NCBI GenBank assembly: GCA_032718475.1
Contig: JAUCBJ010002187.1
Location: forward strand, 1 to 64,000
Direction: 5' to 3'
Length of the DNA stretch: 64,000 bases
DNA from: Nemertoderma westbladi
Lineage: Eukaryota > Xenacoelomorpha > Nemertodermatida > Nemertodermatidae
Positions 1 through 10,940 of this stretch are shown here, in pieces. The first letter of the stretch is position 1. Each line of letters starts with the position of its first letter. The translations under genes were made by a program, and so were the position numbers. The notes below the pieces were generated by a model. It searched no databases. It saw nothing but the letters and a program-made list of their open reading frames with translations, and was not told the origin of the DNA.

Positions 1-757
1 CAATAAAAACAAAGAAGACAATGAGCGAGATGGCTAAATACAAAATATTGTAGTTAAAAAGTACTGTATAAGTTTGGTATGGTATGGTCAATGGTCATTA
101 TGTGATTGCGGGTCTGCCAAACACCCAACTTTCACCCAACTCAGCAACTACACCCCACTTCCGCCCAACTACACAACTTTCACCCAACTACACCCAACTG
201 TATCCAACTTACACCAAATTATACTGTATAGCACCCAACTTCCACAAATTATAATAATGTACAGTAACAAACTCTGAACTTCTTTGAGGAGTTGCTGAGA
301 TATGAGCTTTTTAAAAGCTTCATGTACTGTATTTTGCACCCACTGCGGAGCAATTTATGAAAATACTGTAACAAACTAACGTTTATATTTATTGCAGGTT
401 GGTTCTAGAATAATTGATGAATTTAACAATAAATATACAAAGGAGAGACCGAGACTATTGGCGAACGATCCAGATACCTACAGATGTCTACAGTACATAT
501 ACCACTCACCAAAATCCCAACCTAATGAAGCTACATGTATAAACTAAACTGGCGCTGTGGGATTGCGGTGGAAATGAAAACGGTATTGATATACAGGAGG
601 GTCACACTGTTAACGACGAAATCGCATTGGAAACTTTTGTTGTAAGGAATGACAATGTTTATAATAAGTACAAATTTAATGGACATAATTTCTATATTAT
701 ACAGTACTGTATGTTTAATGCAATTATAATAATGTAATTATCTTTTATGTATCATAG
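1..757. mobile_element. Left arm of a long inverted-repeat (foldback) element, cut by the window edge
   Basis: The first ~757 bases match, in reverse complement, the stretch from about 4108 to 4796, with roughly 85-90% identity by eye. Shared landmarks include the string ACCATACCATACCAAACTTT (seen on the + strand of the right arm), the CACCCAACT-type short repeats, and the segment with GAGACCGAGACTATTGGCG. No coding frame is visible. The element probably continues left of the window, so its true end and target duplication cannot be read here. It may be a foldback or MITE-like DNA transposon with arms of at least 700 bp. Confidence 0.75.
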
Positions 758-1000
758 AATACAAGAAAAAAACTAAGCAGCTTTATTTTAAAAATCATGG
801 CCTTTATATTAATTAATAATAATTTATAACAAAACAACAGAAAGAATTTTATAACTTTTTACATTTTTGATAAACTAAAATGGGATCTGGTAAGATCTGT
901 ACAGATCAAGAGAAATTCTGCAAAGAACTTATGATTCACTTCTTATTATCATTACTTCTTATTCTTTCTTATTATTATCATTCTTATTATGATTCACATA

Positions 1001-1350
1001 TATGCCAAAATGGACAAGATCTTTACGAGAATCGATAAGATCGTTATACAGTACAGATCTTAGTGGAACTAATAATTCATCACACTAAGGTAGAGAATTG
1101 CGAACGTTGATCAATGTAATCATATAGACACGGCCTGTGGTCTCTAGTACATACAGTATATGTACAGAAATGATATGCCAGAATGGACAAGATCTTTACG
1201 AGAATCGATAAGATCGTTATACAGTACAGATCTTAGTGGAACTAATACAGTAATTCATCACACTAAGGTAGAGAATTGCGAACGTTGATCAATGTAATCA
1301 TATAGACGCGGCCTGTGGTCTCTAGTACATACAGTATATGTACAGTAGGA
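1001..1350. repeat. Two-copy tandem repeat, period ~175 bp
   Basis: The segment starting TATGCCAAAATGGACAAGAT at 1001 is repeated from 1174 and starts a third time at 1351 before diverging. The copies differ by single bases and a short indel (periods 173 and 177). It is non-coding and lies inside the long foldback element. Confidence 0.8.
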
Positions 1351-1837
1351 TATGCCAATATTCCAAAAGTTCGAGAGGTATTTGCTCGTAACTTTCTAAA
1401 ATATTGGAACTTTTTCTCCAGTACGCCCATACAAAATTTTGTTGAAAATGGTTAAAATCTTCAAAAGTTATTTACGAATGTATTTTTCATTAAAGACAGA
1501 TGGACAGACAGAAAGACGGACGCACGTACATGAAATTTTGCCCTATTTACTAATTATCATTGTGCGTTAAGGCTCGCCTTTACTGCGTGGCTCGACCCAC
1601 AATCGCAGAAAACCATGGTCACGAAATTTTAAAAATTACGTGTATCACCAAATTTCAGTTCCAGAACGAAAAATACCTGTTATGCCTCTGAACGAAACAT
1701 TAGATATATTGTACTGTATGGCCTACACAACTCCACATCCAAAAAAGCGATGTATATTAGAATTTGTATGGTTTTTGGCAACTTTATAATTTGCTTTATA
1801 ATTTTTTATTTTGAAAAATTCTGACATAGGGTGCGAG

Positions 1838-1950
1838 AAAGTGGTGAAAGTTAAGTGTAGTTGGATGAAAGTTGAATGTAGTTGGGTGGAAGTGGAGCGT
1901 AGTTGGGTGAAAGTGAGTCAAAGTTGAGAGTAGTTGGGTGATAGTTGTGT
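1838..1950. repeat. Degenerate short tandem repeat (GTAGTTGGGTGAAAGT-like)
   Basis: About ten imperfect units of the GTAGTTGGGTG type. The same unit, in reverse complement, occurs in the left foldback arm at about 130-235 (CACCCAACT) and again in the right arm at 4600-4680. The short ORFs read over it are repeat artefacts. Confidence 0.6.
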
Positions 1951-2055
1951 GGAGAGCTGGATGTTCTGTGGGACGAGTACCGCATTCATGGCGAGACTTA
2001 GCGCACAATTGCAATTAGTAAAAGTAAAGCAAAATTTAATCTCCGTCAGTTTACA

Positions 2056-2310
2056 AAAGCCCGCCTCTGTAATCTGCTCCTTTCCCCCAATTGGTAACAA
2101 TATCGTTTATTGTTTTGGTTAGAAAAGCCCGCCTCTGTAACCTGCTCCTATCCCTCAATTGGTAACAATATCGTTTATTGTTTTGGTTAGAAAAGCCCGC
2201 CTCTGTAACCTGCTCCTATCCCTCAATTGGTAACAATATCGTTTATTGTTTTGGTTAGAAAAGCCCGTCTCTGTAACCTGCTCCTTTCCTTCTATTGGTA
2301 GGTAAAAATA
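2056..2310 (+). repeat. Four tandem copies of a 68-bp unit (dispersed-motif family)
   Basis: The string AAGCCCGCCTCTGTAA recurs at exact 68-bp steps (GCCC at 2059, 2127, 2195 and 2263). Each unit ends with GTTTATTGTTTTGGTTAGAA. Single diverged copies of the same motif occur elsewhere: 4895-4975, 6303-6372 (reverse), 15855-15920, 47133-47190 (reverse) and 47870-47930. This is therefore the tandem form of a dispersed family. Confidence 0.85.
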
Positions 2311-2445
2311 ACGTCATTCCCATCTTCCCACATTCCGATCTCCCTACATTCCCATCTTCCAACATTCCCACATTCCTATCCACCTTCCTACATTCCCATC
2401 TTGCCATCCACCTTCCTACCATCCCACCGACCGAGCCACCTACCC
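2311..2445. repeat. Degenerate CATTCCCATC/TTCC-type short tandem repeat
   Basis: Imperfect repeats of CATTCCCATCTTCC directly follow the 68-bp array. The same pairing of 68-bp motif plus CATTCCCAT repeats occurs at 4895-5030, so the two parts form one composite repeat. The short frame read across it has no recognisable protein. Confidence 0.6.
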
Positions 2446-2950
2446 ACCTCTTTAAACAAAGGTTGACCTATTTTATTTCGACTTTCCTGGGCACTCTGGG
2501 AAAGTTCACATTGGCCTAAAAACAAGTAATTTTTTTTAATTATAGAGACATAAATTCAGGCACTATAAATTCAAATATTCAAGCACTTTGTGTTTCCCTG
2601 TATGGGTTGTACATATCTTAGTTTACATATACTGTATGTCGCTGTATATTGGACTTCTTGGGTCTTAAGATAACCCTATACTGGGCTCCCTGATACAGTA
2701 TTAAAGGTAAGAAAATACAAAGTACAGTACTAAATTTGTATAACATTCGAATAATGAATTTATCATGTGTCATGTATGTTAATGTGTCCAGATGTTGTGT
2801 TAAAGCCAGTGTGTTCTTCGCATATTTAACACGAAGTGGGGCCTTCGCGCACCACGTGAGTTAAATTTAATTTAAGTACTAATTCGAAAGTATTACTGTA
2901 TTAGCAAATTTTAAGCAGATTTCGCCTAATCACTTTTTACCTCTTTCATT
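2446..2950. other. Non-coding stretch without recognisable features
   Basis: Spacer inside the foldback element with several TACTGTA/TACAGTA strings. I see no gene, RNA or complete mobile element here. Confidence 0.5.
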
Positions 2951-2954
2951 TCTA

Positions 2955-3690
2955 TTCAGACATTTCTGACTCTAGCGGTATAGTGAGAACTGAAGATGGA
3001 TTAGGGTCTCCAGCCCCACAAAGACACAGCCTATGGATGAATAGTACATACGTACATCGGCCAAGTTTCATCTTGAATAACGGATAAAGAAATGAGAGAC
3101 GGATCTCACTTTCAGAAATTTCGTCGTATAGCGGCAGACCGATTAAATCTCCCCCCCCCCCCCCCCCCCCACAAAGACGCAGCATGTGGTCCAGAATATA
3201 TGGCAAGATTCAGCTTAAACTGATTAAAATCAATGAGACGGGAGAATCTATTCACTTTCAGGCATAAAGTAGTCCTATAGCGGGTGACTGTTGAACTGAT
3301 TTTCAACAAAACAAATTTTCAACTTGGCAGCTTTAAATCCGACAAAGTTATTAGTATGTCAAAATCGTAACGACGACAACGATTTCACTTTCAGACCTTT
3401 GGCCCTCTAGCGGCAGACTGGAGAACTGCAGATGGATTCGCCTCCTTTGAAAGTCACAGCTAATGGTCTAATACATATCTGCCAAGTTTCAGCTTAAACG
3501 GATTAAAAGCAAAGAAATGGGAGGGCATTTAATGTTTAGACATGTGGCCCTCTAGCGGGAGACCATTGCACTGATGGTGTCTGAAAGTCTCTCAAAAATC
3601 TCAACTTTTGCTCATATTGATACCTACAAATTTTCAACTTGGCAGCTTTAAATCCGACAAAGTTATTAGCATGTCAAAATCGTAACGACG
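2955..3690. repeat. Diverged tandem repeat, ~150-bp units nested in a ~310-bp unit
   Basis: The module CACTTTCAG...CTCTAGCGG(C)AGACnG...GAACTG recurs about five times (near 2960, 3105, 3245, 3390 and 3525). The longer phrase CTTGGCAGCTTTAAATCCGA occurs at ~3324 and ~3634. A 20-base poly-C tract (from about 3149) interrupts one unit, and a CGA triplet run lies near 3688-3713. Short frames over it are not coding. Confidence 0.65.
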
Positions 3691-4005
3691 ACGACAACGA
3701 CGACGACGACGACAACTATTTGCATAAATTGACCCACCCCCTAACAGTGTCAATTCGCTAAGGCTCCGCCAACTTCGTGGCTCGCCCCACATTAGCCTAT
3801 GCCTATGGGGAGTATTGTTGTTGTAAGATAAGTCAGGGGAAGGGAAATACAACTCAACCACTAGATAAAGCGGCTCTCTTTACTACTTTCAGCTATCCCG
3901 GGAGGTTGAATGACAGGCATTTCTAAGCTTTGATATTTAGCCGCTCTAGGTAGACTTGCATTAGGCAAATTCCAAGTGATTTCCTAAAGGTTATCTTATT
4001 CCTAT

Positions 4006-4086
4006 TCTGAACCTAATAGGATCCTATTAGGAGCCTAATATGATCCTATTAGGAGCCTAATAGGATCCTATTAGGATCCAATAGGA
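4006..4086. repeat. Palindromic GGATCCTATTAGG short tandem repeat
   Basis: Several copies of the near-palindrome CCTAATAGGATCCTATTAGG in tandem. It lies next to the inner edge of the right foldback arm and could form a cruciform. Confidence 0.7.
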
Positions 4087-4107
4087 CGTTATTTAAAAGC
4101 GTTACTG

Positions 4108-4796
4108 TATCATGATACATAAAGGATAATTACATAATTATAATTGCATTAAACATACTGTATAATATTGAATATTATGTCTATTAATTTTGAACGAATT
4201 ATAGCATTGCCATTCCCATAACAGAAGCTTCCAATGCGATTTCGTCGTTAAGGCTGTGACCCTCCTGTGTATCAATACCTTTTACATTAACACAGCGCCA
4301 GTTTAGTTTGTACTGTAGCTTCATTAGTTTGGAGTTTCGGTGCGTGGTATATGTTGACATCTGTAGGTATCTGGATCGTTCGCCAATAGTCTCGGTCTCT
4401 CCTTTGTATATTTATTGTTAAATTTATCAATTATTCTAGAACCAACCTGCAATAAACATAAACGTCAGTTTGTTACAGTATTTTCATAAATTGCTCAGCA
4501 GTGGGTGCAAAATACAGTACATGAAGCTTTTAAAAAGCTCATATCTCAGCAATTCCTCATAGAAGTTCAGAGTTTGTTACTGTACATATTATAATTTGTG
4601 GAAGTTGGGTGCCATACAGTATAGTTTGGTGTAAGTTGGATGCAGTTGGGTTGAAGTTGGGTGTAGTTTGGTGTTTAGGCAGACCCGTAATCACATAATG
4701 ACCATTGACCATACCATACCAAACTTTTACAGTACTTTTTAACTACAATATTTTGTTTTTTGCCATCTCTCTCATTGTCTTCTTTGTTTTTATTGG
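4108..4796. mobile_element. Right arm of the long inverted-repeat element
   Basis: Reverse complement of positions 1-757. The match ends at 4796 only because the window starts there on the other side, so the arm may run further right. Between the arms (758-4107) lie only short tandem repeats and diverged non-coding sequence, with no transposase. The element is therefore non-autonomous or was filled by later insertions. Confidence 0.75.
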
Positions 4797-4894
4797 CTTG
4801 TTTGTTTTGGGCTTGTTTTGTTCACCGATCATTGTGCTGTGGCTGTCCGATCCTCTGCTACTTTCCCTCAATTTGTACTGTGGTTGGTGCCGTT

Positions 4895-5030
4895 AACAAC
4901 ATAGTTTATTGTTTTGGTTAGAATGCTGCTGCTGTAACCTGCTCCTTTCCTTAAATTGGTAGGTAACAACAGCGTTTATTGATTCCCACATTCACATTCC
5001 CATCCACCTCCCCACATTTCCATCCAGCAA
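4895..5030 (+). repeat. Single copy of the 68-bp dispersed motif followed by CATTCCCAT repeats
   Basis: Contains GTTTATTGTTTTGGTTAGAA and then CTGTAACCTGCTCCTTTCC and ATTGGTAGGTAAC, as at 2056-2310. It is followed by the same type of CATTCCCATCC repeats. It supports a composite repeat family dispersed in this genome. Confidence 0.65.
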
Positions 5031-5224
5031 ACCTAAAACAATAATAAGTTGTGAAATAATTGTTGAACTGTATCAAAATCTAATTAATACATTATGACAA
5101 TGTACTGTATAATAATTTCAGATCAGACAGTCTGATTCATAATGTAGGTCTACAAAACTTCTATACATTGACCTGACTGCCTGACTGCGCCTGGCACTCG
5201 CTAATACTAAATTTTCACTTCCTG

Positions 5225-5500
5225 GTGCTCTTTTGTGGTCTTTTGCATTCTTTTGCGGTCTTTTGCTGTCTTTTGCGGTCTTTTGTGGTCTTTTGCGGTA
5301 ATTCGTCTTGCAGTATATCCATGCCTTCTCTGTTCTTTTGTGGTCTTTTGCAGTCTTTTGCGGTCTTTTGTGGTTTTTTGCGGTCTTTTATGGTTTTTTG
5401 CGGTCTTTTGTGGTCTTTTGCGGTCTTTTGTGGTCTTTTGCGGTCTTTTGCGGTCTTTTGCGGTCTTTTTTGGTCTTTTGCGGTCTTTTGCGGTAATTCG
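5225..5500. repeat. 10-bp minisatellite (CTTTTGCGGT/CTTTTGTGGT)
   Basis: About 26 units of CTTTTG(C/T)GGT in two blocks separated by AATTCGTCTTGCAG-type spacer. The unit length makes all three forward frames open, which explains the overlapping FAVFCGLL-like frames. I do not call them genes. Confidence 0.9.
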
Positions 5501-7259
5501 TAGGACCCGTTAGTGAGTTAGGTACCGTACTGTAGGTAATTTTTAGCCGTCAGCATCAGGCCGTCTGTCCGTGATAAATTAATTACTTAAATTTTAAATT
5601 GAAAATTCGTAAATCTATAAATTATGAAATTAATTAGACCTACAGTATGATTGATTATGAGCGATTGGCGAACGATAACCATACTTTATTTTTTTTTAAA
5701 TAAATAATTAAATTTTTAAATTTTTTTTAAAAACTCCGGCTCCTGCTCCGGCTCCGGCCAAATTGTCCAACTCCGGCTCCTGCTCCGGCTCCGGCCAAAT
5801 CCCAACTCCGATCGAGCCCTAATCTGCAGTGTAATGACTGTACTGTACTTAGAATATAATGGTACATTCTAGCATTCTAGGTACTTTGTACTTTACTTTT
5901 AGCATGTTGTTTAGTTTACAATTTACATTCATGTTATGTCTAACCTTACAGCCTTATGTACCCAGGACTTTATAGTGTCTTTAGGACTAGATTAGATTAT
6001 GCTCCAACAAATATTTAATTACAAATTATATTTGGTGGATACTGGTAGCAATGCCAGGTTAGCCAACTGCAGTTGCTGCTAAGGCTAACTACAGTACAAG
6101 CTACGATTTCGTCTAAGGCTATGGGAGCCCGAGAAAGAAATACTACAAGTTGATGCTACCACCATCTCTTCTAATTTTTCCATACAACAGGAAGGGTATT
6201 ATAAAACGGCTGGATAACAGGATAATGAAATGGGATTAGTAACTGATTAACGTGTTGGGGTCTCCACATAATAAGTACAGAAGTAACAAGTAACACACGT
6301 CATAATCATAAACCAATTGAGGGAAAGGAACAGGTTACAAAGGCAGGCTTTTCTAACTAAAACAATAAACGCCCACTTTTGACTTTACCAATTGAAGGAG
6401 CCCTATAACCTCACCACATACTACTACTACAATCGGCATGATTCATTGCAGCTGCATTATATATATATAGGCCCTATTATGTATTAAGAATGCTGTGCCG
6501 GCTTGTTGACAAAAGTGCGCCTCCACAACTCCATTACACTCTTACAGCCTTATCACCCATGACATTTGCTAGATCATCCGCATCTTCAAGGCCAGTGCCC
6601 TTTAAGACAGTAAGAAAGATGCGTCTCAAGAAAGTCATGGGCTGTCCACCATGCTTATTCACTCCATGAGGTGCACTGGCTGGTCCTCACGGCTTAAAGC
6701 GATGTCCTGCAAAGCGGAGGCGGTTTTGTTCTAGTGTCAAGCTTGGGGGAACCAATGACTGAATGAGACACCTCCAACTCCAATGTTATATTATAGTGTC
6801 TGGTTGGAGATGCAGAGATGTGTGCATTGTACTTGACACAGTGAACCTAATCAAAACAATAAATTAGTCAATAAACATTATCTCAATAACATAATAGGTT
6901 ACAGTTTACAGTAGTCTTATTTTTGCCATACGAAAATACCACAGGTATGGCAGTATGGGTCTGTGGGTATGAATGAACTATACAGCTATAACTCAACTAC
7001 GCTACCGCGGTATACTCCGCTAAGGCAGTAAGGCTACCGCAAACAGGCAAAGTGCAAAGCTATACCACTACTGCAAAAAGTAACTACCGGTACTGATCTC
7101 TGACTGTACGTGTGCGATCCCTGTTTATAATACATATAATAATTAATTTGATCATTAAAATAATGTTGCATTGTAATTACAGAATTATGTAATATATATG
7201 TACTGATACGGGATGCCGTTTTGATTTAAATACCGATATACAGTATGGCAGCATGGGTA
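5501..7259. other. Intergenic stretch with one reverse copy of the dispersed motif
   Basis: No gene is supported. 5736-5815 holds two copies of a CCGGCTCCTGCTCCGG phrase. 6303-6372 is a reverse copy of the 68-bp dispersed motif (AGGGAAAGGAACAGGTTACA then AACTAAAACAATAAAC). 6530-6860 has a less AT-rich segment that might be an old retroelement remnant, but I could not recognise a protein in it. Confidence 0.5.
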
Positions 7260-7375
7260 CACTTGGAGTTGTACTAAAGTCCAATATTGGACTTTGGAGT
7301 CCAAAATTGGACTTTGGAGTCCAAAATTGGACTTGAAGTCTAAAATTGGACTTGAAGTCCAATTTTTGACTTCTC
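7260..7375. repeat. Short tandem repeat of TTGGACTTTGGAGTCCAAAA type
   Basis: About five imperfect ~20-bp units, each internally palindromic (GGACT..AGTCC). Non-coding. Confidence 0.75.
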
Positions 7376-7691
7376 ACCGACTGTCTTATGGCAGTATGGA
7401 CCGGGCAAAAATTGGACCAACCGCGCGGCGCGCGACCGGGTTTTAGGTTTATTGCAGCATTGGACCGACAGACCGAGACCGGGTTTTAGACAGTCCACAG
7501 TCCCCTGACCATGACCACTGACTGCCTGATATGATATACTGATATAACCGTAGTGTACTGCCGTACCGATCACCGATATACTACACAACATGCAAGTACC
7601 ACAAACCCTGAAACCACACTCTGACACTGGTCTGCTGGTAGCGTGCCAGCAGGCAAGCAAGGCCTACTGTCAGACTGTACTACCAACTACT

Positions 7692-8667
7692 CAGGGATGG
7701 CAATTAGGTTTTAATATTAGGTTTTATTATTAGGTTTTAATAAAAAACCTAGTGTAAAAATTATTAGGTTTTATTAGGTTTTATTGGGTTTTATTCCAGT
7801 CTGCCACGAGAGTGCAATCCGTTGGCCTAATTATTGGGTATGGGGGAAAAACCTCACATTTCGTTGTGTGCTAGAGTGCTAGACCTTCAAAGACGGTTCG
7901 ATTAGATTAGCAGATTATCCAGTCGGGGAGTTCTATTTACAACTGAGTTGAAATTTAAACTTTATTTTTTAAAATTCAACTTTTGGAGAAGGGTTTAAAA
8001 TTCAACTTTTCTTTAAAATTCAACTTTTGGAGTTGGTTTGGAAATACTGATAAATATGGAATTGGAATCCATTACCAATTACTGGTAGGCCTATTCCATT
8101 GTATAATAATTATGACATAGGCCTATAGCGGTAATTTAATACATCTAACAGTCTAATAAATTCCGGCTGTCCGGTAGTATTTCAACTAATTTGCAAATGT
8201 AATCACTTAAAATGTTTTTAAAAAATGTAATCCCGGCGGTGAAAGTTTTTATTCCATCGGTGATGAGGGTTGATTTTTCGAGTTACACCCATAAAAGAAT
8301 AAAAACACCCTTCTGTAACGTCTTGGGGCTAACTGCAGTACGCAGTACTGTACGTCAGTACGTGTACGATAGTTTTGCCATAGTTTGGTGAGATTATTAT
8401 AAGTTAATAAGTCATACTTGCAATTGCTTCACAGACTTGAGAATAGGCGCAATGAAACCGCAATGGTCGATTTAGTGGGTGTTACAACCTTCAAAACAGC
8501 AATTAAGTCATTGGTTCTCGAAAAATTTCTTAATTTTTGTATGAAAATTTAGGTTTTATTAGGTTTTTTTAGGTTTTATTAGGTTTTATTAGGTTTTATA
8601 AGGTTTTATTCAATTAAAGAAAAAACCTAATTTTGTTTTTTTTTAAATTAGGTTTTAACCATCCCTG
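7692..8667. mobile_element. Complete non-autonomous hAT-type DNA transposon
   Basis: The element starts CAGGGATGG and ends CCATCCCTG. It is flanked on both sides by the direct repeat CAACTACT (7684-7691 and 8668-8675). An 8-bp target duplication with CAGGG-type ends is the signature of the hAT superfamily. The 976-bp interior has no transposase frame. Both sub-terminal parts are built of ATTAGGTTTTATT repeats in the same orientation. It would need a transposase supplied from elsewhere. Confidence 0.87.
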
Positions 8668-8675
8668 CAACTACT

Positions 8676-9044
8676 GTACCGGTACTACCGGCAGACGGTA
8701 TTATTCAGTTATTCGGTATGTAGCTCAAGCCTGCAAGCGACATTACAATTTGATTTCCTGTCAGTATGCAGTACCAGTACCGTACTGTACTACATACTAC
8801 TACTAGCAGTAGCTGGTGGTGCTGGTGGTCGTGGTAGGGGTACATAATTATGTTAAATTGTCTTCTGAATATTGTACTGTAACTTTGATTTTAATATATT
8901 GATAATCGCTCTTCCAAGTACCATCACCCATCACGTCGCAGCTATTCTGCTGACAGATATTACTACTATTCAGCCATTTTATACAGGAGCACCACGCACC
9001 GGTTCCCAAATATATAGCGAAACAAACCTTCAGACAGTCTAAAG
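8676..9044. other. Short intergenic stretch upstream of the PRELI-like gene
   Basis: Presumed promoter and 5' UTR of the gene starting at 9045. A TATATAG string lies at 9011-9017, only ~30 bp before the ATG, so it would work as a TATA box only with a very short leader. Nothing else is recognised. Confidence 0.4.
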
Positions 9045-9803
9045 ATGAAGGTTTGGTCGACGCATAAGGTGTTTGACGCGCCGTGGCAAACGATAGTATT
9101 AGCGCAACTTCGAAAATATCCCAACCAGTTTCAGTCCGCTGTTATCGGCATTGATACGGTGGACAGAGCCATTGACTGCAAAGGCCGCCTGGTTAGCAAA
9201 CGAATTCAGCAGACACAATGGGAACTCGGAGGTCTGGTTTCTTTCGTTAAACGTCTCATAGGAATTGATTTGAACCGAATCGGTATCGTTATGGAGTACA
9301 GCATCATCGACAGAGACAACCAACACCTCCAACTCTGTTCCTCAAACTGTACTTTTTCTGACATGTTTAATTTCTCCGAAAAGATGATTTTTTCTCCTCA
9401 TCCGGTGTTCCCGGAATCAAAGACAGTCCTTTTCCACGAGGCTTCCGTAGATGTTTTTACTATTTTATCGTCGTATTTCGAAGATATATTTATCAGGAAA
9501 TGCGCGGATAATTCCAGTAACGGTCGAAAAGCCATAAACTTTATAGCAAATAGTATAAAATCTGGCGAGTTTGATCCGAGTCGGCCTGGCCAGTTAGTGT
9601 CAAAAGTCGCATCGATGGACACCGCTGTGGAATTAGACGCATCACCCCTGATTAACGTGCCGTTCCCACAGAAACTCTCCGAATCAGTTCTCCCCTTCGC
9701 ACCCGCGAATATGTTCACGCGTCGTACCGCCGAGGAGATTGTCGAAGCTCTCCAGAGAAACGTCGCCGATATAACCAGAGACCTGAATGTAGAAGCGATT
9801 TGA
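9045..9803 (+). CDS. PRELID3: PRELI/MSF1-domain protein, PRELID3 (slowmo)-like
   Basis: The 252-residue protein starts MKVWSTHKVFDAPW. This is the PRELI-domain N-terminus of PRELID3/slowmo proteins (typically MKIW..EHVFDHPW). Family features follow in order: KYPN (24-27), GIDTVDR (35-41), RLVSKRI...W (48-59), VKRLIG (68-73), the NCTFSDMFNFSEKMIFSPHP stretch, VLFHEAS and a C-terminal helix with GRKAINFIANSI. In known members these proteins work in the mitochondrial intermembrane space with TRIAP1/Mdm35 and carry phosphatidylserine or phosphatidic acid between membranes. There is no intron in the reading frame, whereas vertebrate homologues are spliced. The last ~75 residues extend beyond the usual ~170-195 length and are unfamiliar. 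The first ATG gives the canonical N-terminus. It could be a retrocopy, but the frame is intact. Confidence 0.85.
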   Translation: MKVWSTHKVFDAPWQTIVLAQLRKYPNQFQSAVIGIDTVDRAIDCKGRLVSKRIQQTQWELGGLVSFVKRLIGIDLNRIGIVMEYSIIDRDNQHLQLCSSNCTFSDMFNFSEKMIFSPHPVFPESKTVLFHEASVDVFTILSSYFEDIFIRKCADNSSNGRKAINFIANSIKSGEFDPSRPGQLVSKVASMDTAVELDASPLINVPFPQKLSESVLPFAPANMFTRRTAEEIVEALQRNVADITRDLNVEAI

Positions 9804-10096
9804 TGCAGCGAGTTGCTAGATTTAGATTGATTGAATCTATTTTGATATATTATATTCACTAAGTTGATTAGAAAATGCCCTGGGTTCGGGGTGGATTGGA
9901 TATTGGAGATAGATCGGATATATAGTTTGTGGTAGTTCACTTGTTATCATTGAATTTAGGTAAAATATTTTTTTTAGTAATTTGTTTTTGAAACAAAACT
10001 AATGTGAGACAGGCCTTACAATGTCGAATATTTGGATTAGGTCCTGTATAACATTTCCAAAACTACTTTTTAATCGTTTACATTTATTGATCTAAC

Positions 10097-10102
10097 AATA
10101 AA
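10097..10102 (+). promoter_or_regulatory. Candidate polyadenylation signal AATAAA for the PRELID3-like gene
   Basis: AATAAA lies about 294 bases after the stop at 9803. A second AATAAA is at 10193-10198. Either could serve; no transcript evidence is available. Confidence 0.45.
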
Positions 10103-10667
10103 ACGGTTTTTCAACTACCGGTAATCATTTTGTTTTATGGAGTTTTTTATGTATCACGTATCTCTCTAAGCGTATGTTATAAAATAAAGAGTAATGTCTA
10201 CTGTATAAAAACAGATACAGTGCATTAATGCATCATTTATTTTTATCCACATACTATTAACTGAACTGAACGTTCAATATATCATTGGTGATATCGAATG
10301 TTAGTACCTTGGAGGATTTCATTGGAAATCATTATGAGTGAGTGAGCAACCTCTTTGTTGTATTGTTTTATGGGTTAACCTAACTCGCTAACTGCATTGT
10401 CAAGTCTTTAGGGTATAACTTGAATTATTAAATCTAATTGATGATAATTGAGTTCGTTTATTTTGCTATTTTTTTGCTAATTTTGCATCGGTGAAACTAT
10501 TGTAATCTCAATATTACAGGTCCGGTGGTATTATAAGCGGTATAAGCCCAGGCCGGTTCATGGAATGCAGATTTTTCTTGTAATTGCTGAATGTCGCCCA
10601 CGGTCCATTTGAATTACTAAAATGGAACTTTATTTTCTATATATACCATGTATTGTATATATTTCAT

Positions 10668-10940
10668 GTGGTGCAGTGGTTTAGTAGTTCACCTATTTGG
10701 TAATCTCCACTACAAGGCTCACGTTTGATTCTCTATAGGTGACGTTTACTGCATTTACCGGTTCGGTATCGCATCGGGTTTATGGTTAGGTTTAGTTTTT
10801 TGGTTGGATGAGTTGGTCCTGCCCAAACTGCCAAGTTACCATAACCCTACTCAAGAGGCTCTAATCTAAGAAATGTTGTGGAATTTCTAAAATTAGGGAG
10901 GGTCATTGTTTTATGACAGTTTTAATTAAGGTTTGGACCG
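10668..10940 (+). mobile_element. Possible tRNA-headed SINE
   Basis: GTGGTGCAGTGGTTTAGTAG near 10668 resembles a tRNA A-box region. CACGTTTGATTCTC about 45 bases later resembles a degenerate B box (GGTTCRANNC). The following ~200 bases could be the SINE body. I see no clear A-rich tail or target duplication, so this remains tentative. Confidence 0.3.

Noticed and set aside
1560-1610. tRNA-like look of GTTAAGGCTCGCC...GTGGCTCGACCC (similar phrase near 3756)
   Set aside because: No cloverleaf with a proper acceptor stem and T-loop could be folded by eye.
9398-9940. 180-codon - strand frame opposite the PRELID3-like gene
   Set aside because: Antisense shadow of a well-supported coding sequence.
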